39,036 nt of DNA from CAZQIC01 sp964593555 (lineage in GTDB: Bacteria > Bacteroidota > Bacteroidia > JAFLBG01): positions 1 through 39,036 of the forward strand of contig CAZQIC010000030.1 in assembly GCA_964593555.1 (NCBI GenBank). Reading direction: 5' to 3'. Shown one piece after another: positions 24,196 through 33,296 of this stretch; positions within the stretch are counted from its first letter, which is position 1, and every line of letters starts with the position of its first letter. Made by a program: the position numbers and the translations under genes. Under the pieces are notes generated by a model, which saw only the letters and a list, made by a program, of their open reading frames with translations, searched no databases and was not told the DNA's origin.

Positions 24196-25764
24196 ATGAC
24201 GAATAAAAATCTGCTCAGGTCAATTGATTTTTGGTGCATTATTTTTTTTGCAGCATATCTAGTCTTGGGTATATATATATCCAGAGACTATGGTATAAGC
24301 TGGGATGAAAACGTCAAACATATGTATGTGGGTGAAGCCACTTATAATTATATTTTTCATGATGATACTTTGCTTTTTGAGCATGTAACTAAATGCTATG
24401 GTCCTGTGTTCGATTTTGGTCTTTATGCCTTGGAAAAAGTTTTATCGCTGCATGATACAAGAGAGATTTATTTAATGCGGCATTTAATTACCTTCTTGCT
24501 TTTTTATACCTCTGTTCTGGTTTTTTTCTTTTTGTGCAGAAGACTTTTTGGCAGTGCATTATTGGCCATGTTCGCAAGCGTGATCTTTGTGATTTGTCCG
24601 CATATTTTTGCACACTCGTTTTACAATTCTACTGATATTCCTTTTTTATCGCTCTTTATTATTGCCGTTGCTTCAATGTTATATTTAGGTAGAAGATTAA
24701 GCTGGGGGATGGTAGCAGTTCATTCATTTATAACAGCCTTGGCAATAGATGTACGGATACTTGGAGTGTTGATTCCAATATTTACAATTGGGCTTATGCT
24801 GGGAATTTTTTTTATTGAGAAGAAGCTCTCATTGAAAAAATTAATGTACTACCTATTTACATATCTCACTTTAACTTCATTATTGGTCATAGCTTTTTGG
24901 CCTTATTTATGGCCAGCTCCGATCAAAAATTTTCAAGAAGCATTTATATCAATGAGCAAGTTTGTTCAGTATGGCTGTCCGGTTACATATATGGGAAATG
25001 ATATTGTGCCTAGCCAGGTTGGAGTTCCCTGGCATTATATTGCTGTTTGGATGGGCATAACATTACCTATAAGTTATATCTTTTCGTTTTTATCGGGAAC
25101 GGCCGTTTTAATTTACGAATTTATAAAGCAGCCCTTTAAAACATTTTATACTACATACGCATCTTTTGTCATAGTGTTTTTATTGTTGCTCACTCCAATG
25201 ATTTCAGTAATTATTTTTAGATCTGTACTGTATGATGAATGGAGGCATTTATTTTTTATTTATCCGCTCTTTGTAATTATTGCAGTACTTGGCTTTCGTT
25301 TTTTGTATTCAGCTTTCAAAAAAAAGATCCTGCGTATTTTACTTGTCCTGTTAGTTGCGGGCAACATGGCTTCCGTTGTTTTTTTTATGATAGTCAATCA
25401 TCCTTTTCAAAATGTTTATTTTAATTGTTTTGCAGGAGATATGCAAAGTGTAAAAAATAATTACGAATTGGATTATTGGGGCTTATCTTTCAGGCAGGCT
25501 CTTGAGTATATCGCCAAAACGGATAGTTCTCCTCAAATAAGGGTTTGTGTCTCCTGCGAGCCGGGAGTGTACAATGGAATGATGCTTCCAGAGAAGGACA
25601 GGTCCAGGATTGTTTTTGTAGATAGCGAAGGCGAGTATGATTATTTTTTAACCAATTATCGCTGGCATAAGGATGATTATGATTATAAAAATGAGTATTA
25701 TTCTATTAAGGTTGGCAATGCAAAAATAATGTCGGTTTTTAAGTTAACTGATGACGAGAAATGA
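24196..25764 (+). CDS. Polytopic membrane glycosyltransferase-like protein (tandem copy 2)
   Basis: The 522-residue paralogue of the preceding protein has D37-E38 at the same residue numbers (DYGISWDENV) and nearly the same landmarks: CPHIFAHSFYNSTDIPFLS, DVRILGVLIPIF, YDEWRHLFFIYP, NHPFQNVYFNCF, LDYWGLSFRQALEYI and TNYRWHKDDY. By eye about half of the residues are identical, so the pair is an older tandem duplication. The region after about residue 440 differs most. It overlaps the next gene by four bases (ATGA), and the run is evidently one operon. Confidence 0.75.
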   Translation: MTNKNLLRSIDFWCIIFFAAYLVLGIYISRDYGISWDENVKHMYVGEATYNYIFHDDTLLFEHVTKCYGPVFDFGLYALEKVLSLHDTREIYLMRHLITFLLFYTSVLVFFFLCRRLFGSALLAMFASVIFVICPHIFAHSFYNSTDIPFLSLFIIAVASMLYLGRRLSWGMVAVHSFITALAIDVRILGVLIPIFTIGLMLGIFFIEKKLSLKKLMYYLFTYLTLTSLLVIAFWPYLWPAPIKNFQEAFISMSKFVQYGCPVTYMGNDIVPSQVGVPWHYIAVWMGITLPISYIFSFLSGTAVLIYEFIKQPFKTFYTTYASFVIVFLLLLTPMISVIIFRSVLYDEWRHLFFIYPLFVIIAVLGFRFLYSAFKKKILRILLVLLVAGNMASVVFFMIVNHPFQNVYFNCFAGDMQSVKNNYELDYWGLSFRQALEYIAKTDSSPQIRVCVSCEPGVYNGMMLPEKDRSRIVFVDSEGEYDYFLTNYRWHKDDYDYKNEYYSIKVGNAKIMSVFKLTDDEK

Positions 25765-27308
25765 GCCTGTTAAAAAAAATAGAGCCTTACTTTTTTTTCC
25801 TCCTGGTGTTTATATATGCCTTGCCGGTTTTGTTGCTGCATTTTTTCCCAACCATTGATGGGCCGGCTCATCTATACAATTCTAATCTTCTTAATCATTA
25901 TTTTTTTTCTCCCTCTTCGGGAGTTGATAATTATTTTTCTTTTAATGCAGAACCAGAACCTAATTGGCTGGGCCATATATTGCTTTGTTTGTTTAATTCA
26001 TTCCTCCCTTCATATCTGGCCGAAAAGATTGTTATTCTTTTATATGTTTTTTCGATGCCAATTGCTTTTAGAGCGTTAATTAAAAAGCTGGCGCCGGAAA
26101 ATATATATGCAAGCTATTTCGGGTTCCCGCTTATATACACGTTACTTTTCTATTTAGGTTTTTACAATTTTTGTTTAAGTATTTCCCTGCTTTTGTTTAT
26201 GATTTACTATAGATATGAGCGAACGAAAACTGTATGGTCGAAAATAAATTTTACACTTCTTCTCCTGCTATTATATTTTGCGCATCTGTTTTCTTTTTTA
26301 TTATTTATTGCAATCGATCTATATTTCTATTGCATCGATTTTAAAAAATCGAGGAAGGAAGAAACAACTCATTTTACTTTTAAAGCAGTACTACTAAGCA
26401 TCCTTCCTTATTTGCCCGGAATATTATTGACTATTAATTTTCTGATAAAAAAGAGTGAAGGCGGTAAAGCGATATTCCTGCCTGCTTCAACTTTAGTAAA
26501 TTGGATAAAGGAAGCCGCGCCTTTCATTACACTCAACCATGACAAAGAATATTTATATACAACTTCTTTGAATGTTGTTTGGATATTGCTCTTTGTTTAT
26601 GTTTTGTTTACAAGATTGAGGAGAAAGGAAAAACTAAATGTGCAGGATAATTGGCTTCTGATTGCTTTAGTTATACTTGCTGCGTATTTTATTCTTCCGG
26701 ATGATGCGGCATCCGGCGGATACATTTCTTTACGGATTGTGTTATACTTTTTTGTTTTCTTTATTTTCTGGCTGTCTCTGCAATCCATTCATAAACTGTT
26801 CTATATAATTGCGGCTTCAATAAGTGTTATTTTGAGCATGGTTTTATTGAACAAACACTACGAAGATTCAAAAGTATTAAGTGCGGATGCCAATGAAATG
26901 TATTCGGCGGTTAATTTTATTGAAGAAGGGAATAGCGTACTTCCATTAAATTATAGCAGCAATTGGATGCATGCTAATTTTTCAAATTACCTTGGGTCCG
27001 AAAAAAATATTATCGTTTTGGATAATTATGAAGCAGCGAAGCCTCACTTTCCTTTAAAATGGAAAGAAAATAAATGTCCATATAATGTAGCAGGTGATTT
27101 TGCAAATAGTAATTCTCCTTGTTTAACATTACAGAATTATGAAACAGTTTCCAACGTTAGAGTTGATTATATTACCCGCTGGTGCTATAGCAGGGCTAAT
27201 AATGATTCATGTACTATAGAGGTGAACAGCCTTTTGGCTGAAAAATTTGAAAAAGTGTATTCGAGTCCGTCTCAAAAAATGGAGGTATTTAAAAGAATAA
27301 AGGATTAA
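25761..27308 (+). CDS. Polytopic membrane protein of unknown function, GT-C-like
   Basis: The 515-residue protein overlaps the preceding stop by four bases. About ten hydrophobic segments fill residues 8-370; a soluble tail of about 140 residues follows. The first outer loop is FPTIDGPAHLYNS (D33), in the position of the acidic residue in the neighbours but with G instead of E next to it. LFYLGFYNFCLSISLLLFM is another typical piece of large uncharacterised Bacteroidota membrane proteins. I cannot assign it more closely. Its place in the run suggests a role in glycan or lipid-linked sugar transfer. Confidence 0.6.
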   Translation: MSLLKKIEPYFFFLLVFIYALPVLLLHFFPTIDGPAHLYNSNLLNHYFFSPSSGVDNYFSFNAEPEPNWLGHILLCLFNSFLPSYLAEKIVILLYVFSMPIAFRALIKKLAPENIYASYFGFPLIYTLLFYLGFYNFCLSISLLLFMIYYRYERTKTVWSKINFTLLLLLLYFAHLFSFLLFIAIDLYFYCIDFKKSRKEETTHFTFKAVLLSILPYLPGILLTINFLIKKSEGGKAIFLPASTLVNWIKEAAPFITLNHDKEYLYTTSLNVVWILLFVYVLFTRLRRKEKLNVQDNWLLIALVILAAYFILPDDAASGGYISLRIVLYFFVFFIFWLSLQSIHKLFYIIAASISVILSMVLLNKHYEDSKVLSADANEMYSAVNFIEEGNSVLPLNYSSNWMHANFSNYLGSEKNIIVLDNYEAAKPHFPLKWKENKCPYNVAGDFANSNSPCLTLQNYETVSNVRVDYITRWCYSRANNDSCTIEVNSLLAEKFEKVYSSPSQKMEVFKRIKD

Positions 27309-27311
27309 CGT

Positions 27312-27674
27312 ATGGCAACTCATAATATTATTGGTAGGGAAGGTGAGCAGGAAGCTTTGCGATATATAAAAACAAAGGGCTATGAGGTACTTGCCATGAA
27401 CTGGAAATACAGGAAACTGGAAATTGATATTATTGCAAAATATAACAATGAAATAATTGTAGCAGAAGTAAAAACAAGGGACTGGAATAGTATAATGGAT
27501 CCTGAAGAGGCCGTTACCAAAAAGAAGCAGAAGAACATTGTTAAAGCGGCCAATGCATTTATATTAGAAAATGAAATTGATCTCAATGTTCGTTTTGATA
27601 TTTTATCCGTAAGTAAAAAAGGTTCTAAATGGAGTGTGCAGCATATTGAGGATGCCTTTTATCCGCTATTGTAA
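27312..27674 (+). CDS. yraN: YraN family (UPF0102) endonuclease-like protein
   Basis: The 120-residue protein has the UPF0102 pattern: GREGEQEALRYI at the N-terminus, then MNWKYRKLEIDII with D39, and VAEVKTRDW with E52 and K54. These form the PD-(D/E)xK-like nuclease core. It starts 4 bases after the membrane protein gene. The family is widespread and poorly understood, and a role in DNA processing is presumed from the fold. Confidence 0.9.
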   Translation: MATHNIIGREGEQEALRYIKTKGYEVLAMNWKYRKLEIDIIAKYNNEIIVAEVKTRDWNSIMDPEEAVTKKKQKNIVKAANAFILENEIDLNVRFDILSVSKKGSKWSVQHIEDAFYPLL

Positions 27675-27703
27675 TTCCCTGCTAAGTTTTCGCATATAAT
27701 GAA

Positions 27704-27711
27704 TATCTTTG
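27704..27711 (+). promoter_or_regulatory. Bacteroidota -7 promoter box (TATCTTTG)
   Basis: TATCTTTG is a full match to TAnnTTTG, 19 bases before the ATG of the pseudouridine synthase gene at 27731. A -33 TTTG is not evident at normal distance. The leader would be about a dozen bases. Confidence 0.6.
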
Positions 27712-27730
27712 TATAATACACGAATTTGTC

Positions 27731-29116
27731 ATGCGACCACGTAATAGTAAAGGGAAAAGGGATTCTAGTAAATCAGGAAGGTCTGGTTCAAAACCAAAAC
27801 GTTTTTCGAAGGAAGGCGATAAGCCTTATAAAGGCAAAAAGAGTTCCTCTGAGGGTGAAGGTGAGCGCAGGGATAAGCCATTCAAAAAGTCGCCTGAGTA
27901 CAATAGACAAAGACCTGCATCAAAAAAGAACGATCGCGGTGAGGATAAACCATTTAAAAAATACAGAAGTGAGGAGAGAGAAGGCGGACGCGAAGAGAGG
28001 CCGCGTGCGAAAAGGGAGGGATTTAAGAAAGATAATGACGAAGGAGAAAAGCCATATGGTGGTAGAGAAAGAAGACCATCCTCCGATGATAAGAAATCGT
28101 ATTCGGGTGATAGAAGATCGGGCAGGAGTTTTGATAAACCAAGAGAAGATAAACCATATTGGAAAAAGGAAGGATTCGACAGGGATAAAAAGGAATCAGG
28201 ATCGGAAGATAGAAGAGGGGGATTTGGAGATAGGGAGAAAAGAAGTTTTTTGGATGAAAAAAAATTTGATTCCAAAGATGAAAGAGGCTCAGATGATCAG
28301 AGGAAAAAGAGCAAATATGGAGATGAAAAAAGAACAGGAAAAAAGAAGGGATATGAGGGCAGGAAAAGAAAGAAAGAACCTTTATTTCCTTCTGAAACCG
28401 GCCTCACCCGTTTAAATAAGTTTCTTGCCAATTCCGGGATATGTTCACGCCGCGAAGCAGATGATCTTATTAAATCAGGTGTTGTTAGTGTGAACGGAAA
28501 GCCGGTAACCGAAATGGGTTATAAAGTGTCGATGACCGATGAAGTAAAATATAACGGGGAGTCGATGAAAAAGGAGAGAATGGTTTATGTATTGTTAAAT
28601 AAACCTAAAGATTTTATCACGACTCTTGATGATCCACGAGGAAGAAAAACAGTTCTTGAATTAGTTCGTAAAGCAGGGAGAGAAAGAATTTATCCGGTTG
28701 GTCGTTTAGATAGAAATACAACAGGAGTATTGTTAATGACCAACGACGGAGAATTAACAGCAAGATTAACTCATCCTAAATATGGAGTAAAAAAGACTTA
28801 CCATGTTTCGCTTGATAAAAATTTTAAAACTGCCGATTTTGAAAAACTAACAGAAGGCATTACGCTCGATGATGGTTTTATTAAGCCTGATGTTATAAGT
28901 TTTGTTGGTGATGGTGCAGATAAACGAGATGTTGGGGTTGAAATTCACTCCGGGAAAAACCGAATCGTAAGAAGAATGTTTGAACATTTAGGGTACGAGG
29001 TTATTAAATTGGACCGGGTTTTGTTTGCAGGATTAACAAAGAAGGATTTGCCCAGGGGCCGCTGGAGGTTCCTGAATGATAAAGAGGTGGCATTTTTAAA
29101 GATGACTCCCAAGTAA
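27731..29116 (+). CDS. rluB: rRNA pseudouridine synthase (RluB/RsuA family) with long charged N-terminal tail
   Basis: The 461-residue protein has two parts. Residues 1 to about 220 are low-complexity and rich in K, R, E, D, G and S, with recurring DKPYKG, DKPFKK, EKPYGG and DKPYWKK pieces. Residues from about 225 form an S4 RNA-binding domain (LTRLNKFLANSGICSRREAD), followed by the catalytic domain with D327 in VGRLDRNTTGVLL and a late KNRIVRRMFEHLGYEV motif. The enzymes of this family convert a uridine in the 23S (RluB) or 16S (RsuA) rRNA; the layout fits RluB better. The tail is a disordered extension seen in various Bacteroidota members and may bind RNA. Open frames on the other strand and in another frame over the tail are composition artefacts. 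Confidence 0.9.
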   Translation: MRPRNSKGKRDSSKSGRSGSKPKRFSKEGDKPYKGKKSSSEGEGERRDKPFKKSPEYNRQRPASKKNDRGEDKPFKKYRSEEREGGREERPRAKREGFKKDNDEGEKPYGGRERRPSSDDKKSYSGDRRSGRSFDKPREDKPYWKKEGFDRDKKESGSEDRRGGFGDREKRSFLDEKKFDSKDERGSDDQRKKSKYGDEKRTGKKKGYEGRKRKKEPLFPSETGLTRLNKFLANSGICSRREADDLIKSGVVSVNGKPVTEMGYKVSMTDEVKYNGESMKKERMVYVLLNKPKDFITTLDDPRGRKTVLELVRKAGRERIYPVGRLDRNTTGVLLMTNDGELTARLTHPKYGVKKTYHVSLDKNFKTADFEKLTEGITLDDGFIKPDVISFVGDGADKRDVGVEIHSGKNRIVRRMFEHLGYEVIKLDRVLFAGLTKKDLPRGRWRFLNDKEVAFLKMTPK

Positions 29117-29128
29117 TATTGGCCAATA
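29117..29128. other. Perfect 12-bp palindrome TATTGGCCAATA
   Basis: This palindrome directly follows the stop of the pseudouridine synthase gene and lies 17 bases before the AsmA-like start. It is too short for a strong terminator and has no T-run. It could be a dimeric regulator site, or chance. Confidence 0.25.
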
Positions 29129-29144
29129 ATATCCGTTTTATATA

Positions 29145-31730
29145 ATGAGGTATCTCCGGATTTTTATTTATACGGTCGCTTCTCTTTTTATTCTGGTAGT
29201 TATTACCGGTTTCATTACTGCTTATTTTTATGAGAACGAAGTAAAGGAATACTTCAAGGGTAAACTCAATCAGCAGTTAAATACAAAAATTATAATTGCG
29301 CCGGAAAACATTCGTTTTTCTGTCTTAAAAAACTTTCCCCTTGCATCTATTGAGTTTAATGATGTTATAGAAATGGATGCCTTGCCCGAAGCAAAAGATA
29401 CATTGTTTAAAGCCGAAACTATTTCCCTGCAATTTAACCTGTTCGATATTTATAAAAAAAATTACAAGATCAAAAGACTTGTTGTTGAAGATGGAGATCT
29501 GTCAATAAGGATTGATAAAAAAGGCAAGGACAATTATCATTTTTGGAAGACCACTAGTGATACCGCTTCATCCGGTAATGTTTCCTTTGCGTTGGAGAAA
29601 CTGGTGTTTAAGAATATGAATTTTTTGTATAAGGATAAAAAAAATAAATTGTACCAATCCTATTTTGTCTCAAGCGCACAATTGTCTGGCCAATTCTCCT
29701 CGGATAATTATATCATGAGCGCAAATTCAGACATAAAAGTCAACTATATTAAAAGCGATACTTCAAGTTACCTGGTTGATAAGCAAGTGGAGTTAATATT
29801 TAAGGTGGATGTAGAAAATGATAATTACCTGATCCATAGTGCCGATGTTAAAATTGCGGATCTGGAATTGCAATTATCAGGAAAGGTAAAGAACCTTCCT
29901 GATGCGTTTGAAGTAAATGTGAATGCAGATGGGAAAGACATGGATATTCAATCCATATTTTCTCTTTTGCCGGAGAGCTACAAAGATCAATTAGCCGACT
30001 ATGAAAGTTCCGGCGATTTTTACTTTAAGGCGAATATAAAAGGAATTGTAAGTGATGAAGAAATCCCAAAATTTACTGCCGCTTTTGGGATTAGTAACGG
30101 AGAGGTGACCCAAAAATCATCAGCCATAACTCTTAAAAATCTTAACCTCGAAGGAGAATACGAGAATAAGCCCTTTGGGAAAAATCAGGAACAAACTATT
30201 GACATAAAAAAGCTATCCACGCAAATCGGCAATGGCAGAGTCGAAGGCAGCTTGAAAATATCTGATGTAGGTGTCCCGTCAATTGATGCAGTTTTAAGAG
30301 CGGAAACAGACCTGAATGATGTAAGAGAGTTTTTAAAGTTGGATACGATAGAAAGTGCATATGGAAATTTAAGGATCAATGCGAAATACAAAGGGCCTTA
30401 TAAACCCCGGAAGGAGTATACCGCCGCTGATTATAGAAATGCGGAAATTTCGGGTGATATTGTGATGATCGATGCGGGCTGCAAAATAAAAAACAGTACA
30501 ATGTCTCTTGATAGCGTCAGTGGAACATTTGTGATCAATAACAGCGATTTTGTTTTGAATAATATTAAAGGGAGGGCGCTTAACAGTGATTTTTCATTTG
30601 ATGGAACCTTGAAGAACATTGTTCCTTTCATGCTTATTGATGATGAGCCGCTTTGGGTAAATGCAAATTTCAATTCGAATAACCTGGATCTTAATAGTTT
30701 GTTGGAGAATAAGAACGAAAATTCGTCGGAAGAGTATTCTGTAAAATTGTCTGAGCGAATAAACGCAGATCTTAATACTAAGATTGGTCGGTTGGTTTTT
30801 AATAAATTTGAGGCGAAGGATATCAGCGGCAGAGTCTTTGTGAAAAACAAAAAACTTGTCGCTGATCCACTCACTTTTAAAGCTGTTGATGGCGAAATTG
30901 AAATATCAGGAATGATGGATGCAACACAGGATGGATCATTATTGATTACTTGTGACGCCTCATTAAAAAAATTAAACATCAATAAACTATTTTATCAATG
31001 TGAAAATTTTGGTCAGGATGTGATGGTCGATGATAATTTAAAAGGGTTCATTACATCAGACATTAAATTTGCATCGGTTTGGAGTTCAGCGCTTGATGTC
31101 GATTTTGATAAAGTGTATGCTTATGCAAATATTGTGATCGAAAAAGGTGAGCTTATCAAATTTGAGCCAATGAAGGAGTTGTCACGGTTTGTAAAATTAT
31201 CAGAATTGGAAAATATTAAATTTTCAACTTTAAAAAATACAATTGAGATCAAGAAGCAAAAAATATATATCCCTAAGATGGAAGTGGTTTCAAGCGCAAT
31301 GAATATCACTTGTTCCGGGACACATACGTTTGATAATGAAATTGACTACCATATTAAAGTGATGTTAAACGAATTATTATCTAAAAAGGCTAAATCGGCA
31401 AAAAAGGAGAACGATGAATTTGGTGTGGTTGAAGATGATGGGCTCGGGCGGGCACGAATGGCTTTGTTTGTTTCTATGACCGGAACCATGGACAATCCTG
31501 TTATAAAATATGACAGGAAAGGAGCAAAAGAGAAGTTGAAAGAAGATATTAAAGTTGAAAAACAAACGTTGAAAAGCATTTTAAGAGAGGAGTTTGGCTG
31601 GTTTAAAAAAGATTCAACTGATAGGGATCGGAAAAAAGCACCTGTAAATAAAAAGGACGATGATAAATTCATTATAAAATGGAATGAAGATGATGATCAG
31701 AAAAAGAAGCAGGAAGACGATGATTTTTGA
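29145..31730 (+). CDS. AsmA-like inner-membrane protein
   Basis: The 861-residue protein has one N-terminal membrane helix (about residues 7-27) and a long periplasmic part of repeated beta strands. It opens with an AsmA-type segment including APENIRFSVLKNFPLASIEF and ends with an AsmA C-terminal region (DFDKVYAYANIVIEKGELIK, then MELSRFVKLSELENI-type residues around 670-700). The last 100 residues are strongly charged (for example DDDKFIIKWNEDDDQ). AsmA family proteins are thought to carry phospholipids between the membranes or assist outer-membrane assembly. The gene stands alone between an RNA enzyme and a kinase. Start ATG at 29145 gives the proper membrane anchor. Confidence 0.82.
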   Translation: MRYLRIFIYTVASLFILVVITGFITAYFYENEVKEYFKGKLNQQLNTKIIIAPENIRFSVLKNFPLASIEFNDVIEMDALPEAKDTLFKAETISLQFNLFDIYKKNYKIKRLVVEDGDLSIRIDKKGKDNYHFWKTTSDTASSGNVSFALEKLVFKNMNFLYKDKKNKLYQSYFVSSAQLSGQFSSDNYIMSANSDIKVNYIKSDTSSYLVDKQVELIFKVDVENDNYLIHSADVKIADLELQLSGKVKNLPDAFEVNVNADGKDMDIQSIFSLLPESYKDQLADYESSGDFYFKANIKGIVSDEEIPKFTAAFGISNGEVTQKSSAITLKNLNLEGEYENKPFGKNQEQTIDIKKLSTQIGNGRVEGSLKISDVGVPSIDAVLRAETDLNDVREFLKLDTIESAYGNLRINAKYKGPYKPRKEYTAADYRNAEISGDIVMIDAGCKIKNSTMSLDSVSGTFVINNSDFVLNNIKGRALNSDFSFDGTLKNIVPFMLIDDEPLWVNANFNSNNLDLNSLLENKNENSSEEYSVKLSERINADLNTKIGRLVFNKFEAKDISGRVFVKNKKLVADPLTFKAVDGEIEISGMMDATQDGSLLITCDASLKKLNINKLFYQCENFGQDVMVDDNLKGFITSDIKFASVWSSALDVDFDKVYAYANIVIEKGELIKFEPMKELSRFVKLSELENIKFSTLKNTIEIKKQKIYIPKMEVVSSAMNITCSGTHTFDNEIDYHIKVMLNELLSKKAKSAKKENDEFGVVEDDGLGRARMALFVSMTGTMDNPVIKYDRKGAKEKLKEDIKVEKQTLKSILREEFGWFKKDSTDRDRKKAPVNKKDDDKFIIKWNEDDDQKKKQEDDDF

Positions 31731-31747
31731 TATATTTAACCCTTTAT

Positions 31748-31766
31748 AGGGTATGCCCCGTACCCT
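31748..31766. other. Weak hairpin after the AsmA-like gene
   Basis: AGGGTA (31748-31753) pairs with TACCCT (31761-31766) around a seven-base loop, followed by a partly T-rich stretch. It sits between the AsmA-like stop and the kinase start and could be a weak terminator. Confidence 0.35.
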
Positions 31767-31781
31767 CTTATTTATCGTTTT

Positions 31782-33293
31782 GTGAATATTTATTCTAAAA
31801 AGCAGCGTTGGAAATTATTACTGTTTATTGCCGCAATGGTAATTGTCACGGCTTCGCTTATTTATACCAATACACTTGTAAATAAAATTGCAAAGGAAGA
31901 ACGTAACAAAGTAAAGTTATGGGCTGATGCCATTCAGAAAAAGGCCAACTTAGTTAAGTACACCAACGATCTTTTTAATAAAATAAAAAGCGAAGAGCGA
32001 AAAAAAGTTGAGTTATGGGCGAAGGGAACCAAACAGCTGGCTAACCCAAACCTGGAAATGGGAGACCTTAGCTTTATGTTTGAGGTGGTAAGGAACAATG
32101 AAACAGTTCCGGTTATTTTAGTGGATAACGATAACAATATTATTGCTTCACGAAACCTGGATTCTTTAAAACAAAACAACAAGGAATACCTTATTCAGGA
32201 AATGCAGGAGATGGCTGCAAAGCAACCGCCCATCGTTATTGATCTTTATCGCGGCCAAAAAAATTACCTGTATTATAAAGACTCCCGGTTATTTTCAGAA
32301 TTGAAAATTGTATTGGATGATCTTATCCGTTCATTTATTTCAGAGGTGGCAATCAACTCAGCGTCTGTTCCGGTTATTTATACCGACTCTTCCCAGCAAA
32401 ATGTAATTGCATTTGGAAATATTGATTCAATATCAATAAATAATCTCGATTATGTAAAAAGAACGATTGTGTCAATGGCAGCGGAGAATAAGCCAATTGA
32501 AATTGAGCTTGGTGATAAAGAGAAGAATTATATATTTTACCAGGACTCTTTTCTACTTACGCAATTAAAGTATTATCCGTTTGTACAATTTGGTGTGATA
32601 GGAATTTTTCTATTGATAGCTTATACATTGTTCAGTACTTCACGTAAGGCTGAACAAAATCAGGTATGGGTTGGTATGGCAAAAGAAACTGCACACCAAT
32701 TGGGTACACCGCTCTCATCGCTAATTGCATGGATTGAATACCTGAAAACAAAAGGCGTCGATGAACAAACTATAAGTGAGGTTCGGCAGGATGTGAGCAG
32801 GTTAGAAACGATCACAGAACGTTTTTCTAAGATAGGTGCGATGCCTGTTTTGCAGAAGGAAGATATAATCGTGGTGTTGGAAAAATCGGTAAACTATATT
32901 AAAACGCGCACTTCCAAAAATGTTATTTTCTCTATAAACAATACAAGTAATTATCCGGTATTGGCCGCGCTTAATGTACCGTTGTTCGAATGGGTAATAG
33001 AAAATATTTGCAAAAATGCAGTTGATGCAATGACTGGAAAAGGTTCTGTGGCGATAGAAATAACTGACCAGACGCAGTTTGTATATGTTGATATTACGGA
33101 TTCCGGAAAGGGGATTCCAAAATCAAAATTCAAAACGGTGTTTGAGCCTGGCTTTACAACAAAGCAAAGAGGATGGGGCCTGGGGCTTTCATTGAGCAAA
33201 AGAATAATAGAGATATACCATAACGGCAAAATATTTGTGAAACGTTCCGAGCCTGAAAAAGGAACTACATTCAGAATTGTTCTTAATAAATAA
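31782..33293 (+). CDS. Membrane sensor histidine kinase with duplicated sensor module
   Basis: The 503-residue kinase starts at GTG. A first membrane helix is at 11-29 and a second at 266-284, enclosing a periplasmic sensor of about 235 residues. The phosphoacceptor is H305 in AKETAHQLGTPLSS, an atypical H-box shared by a Bacteroidota subfamily. The ATPase domain has ENICKNAVDAM, DSGKGIPKSKF and GWGLGLSLSKRI. The sensor holds two copies of one module: residues 100-174 (FEVVRNNETVPVILVDN through YYKDSRLFSELK) and 187-263 (SEVAINSASVPVIYTDS through FYQDSFLLTQLK). The preceding helical segment is also doubled (32-58 and 63-89). No response regulator gene is nearby, so it is an orphan kinase. The ligand is unknown. 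Confidence 0.92.
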   Translation: MNIYSKKQRWKLLLFIAAMVIVTASLIYTNTLVNKIAKEERNKVKLWADAIQKKANLVKYTNDLFNKIKSEERKKVELWAKGTKQLANPNLEMGDLSFMFEVVRNNETVPVILVDNDNNIIASRNLDSLKQNNKEYLIQEMQEMAAKQPPIVIDLYRGQKNYLYYKDSRLFSELKIVLDDLIRSFISEVAINSASVPVIYTDSSQQNVIAFGNIDSISINNLDYVKRTIVSMAAENKPIEIELGDKEKNYIFYQDSFLLTQLKYYPFVQFGVIGIFLLIAYTLFSTSRKAEQNQVWVGMAKETAHQLGTPLSSLIAWIEYLKTKGVDEQTISEVRQDVSRLETITERFSKIGAMPVLQKEDIIVVLEKSVNYIKTRTSKNVIFSINNTSNYPVLAALNVPLFEWVIENICKNAVDAMTGKGSVAIEITDQTQFVYVDITDSGKGIPKSKFKTVFEPGFTTKQRGWGLGLSLSKRIIEIYHNGKIFVKRSEPEKGTTFRIVLNK

Positions 33294-33296
33294 ACT

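Noticed and set aside
27826..28275. Long serine- and leucine-rich open frame on the - strand
   Set aside because: It lies opposite the purine-rich low-complexity tail of the pseudouridine synthase and reflects composition only.
27726..28415. Long basic open frame on the + strand overlapping the pseudouridine synthase tail
   Set aside because: It is in another frame of a low-complexity region, starts at TTG, has no recognisable domain, and the S4 and catalytic domains fix the true frame.
29145..31730. Possible defence or toxin role for the large protein with a charged tail
   Set aside because: The N-terminal anchor and strand pattern fit the AsmA family, and no defence genes lie nearby.
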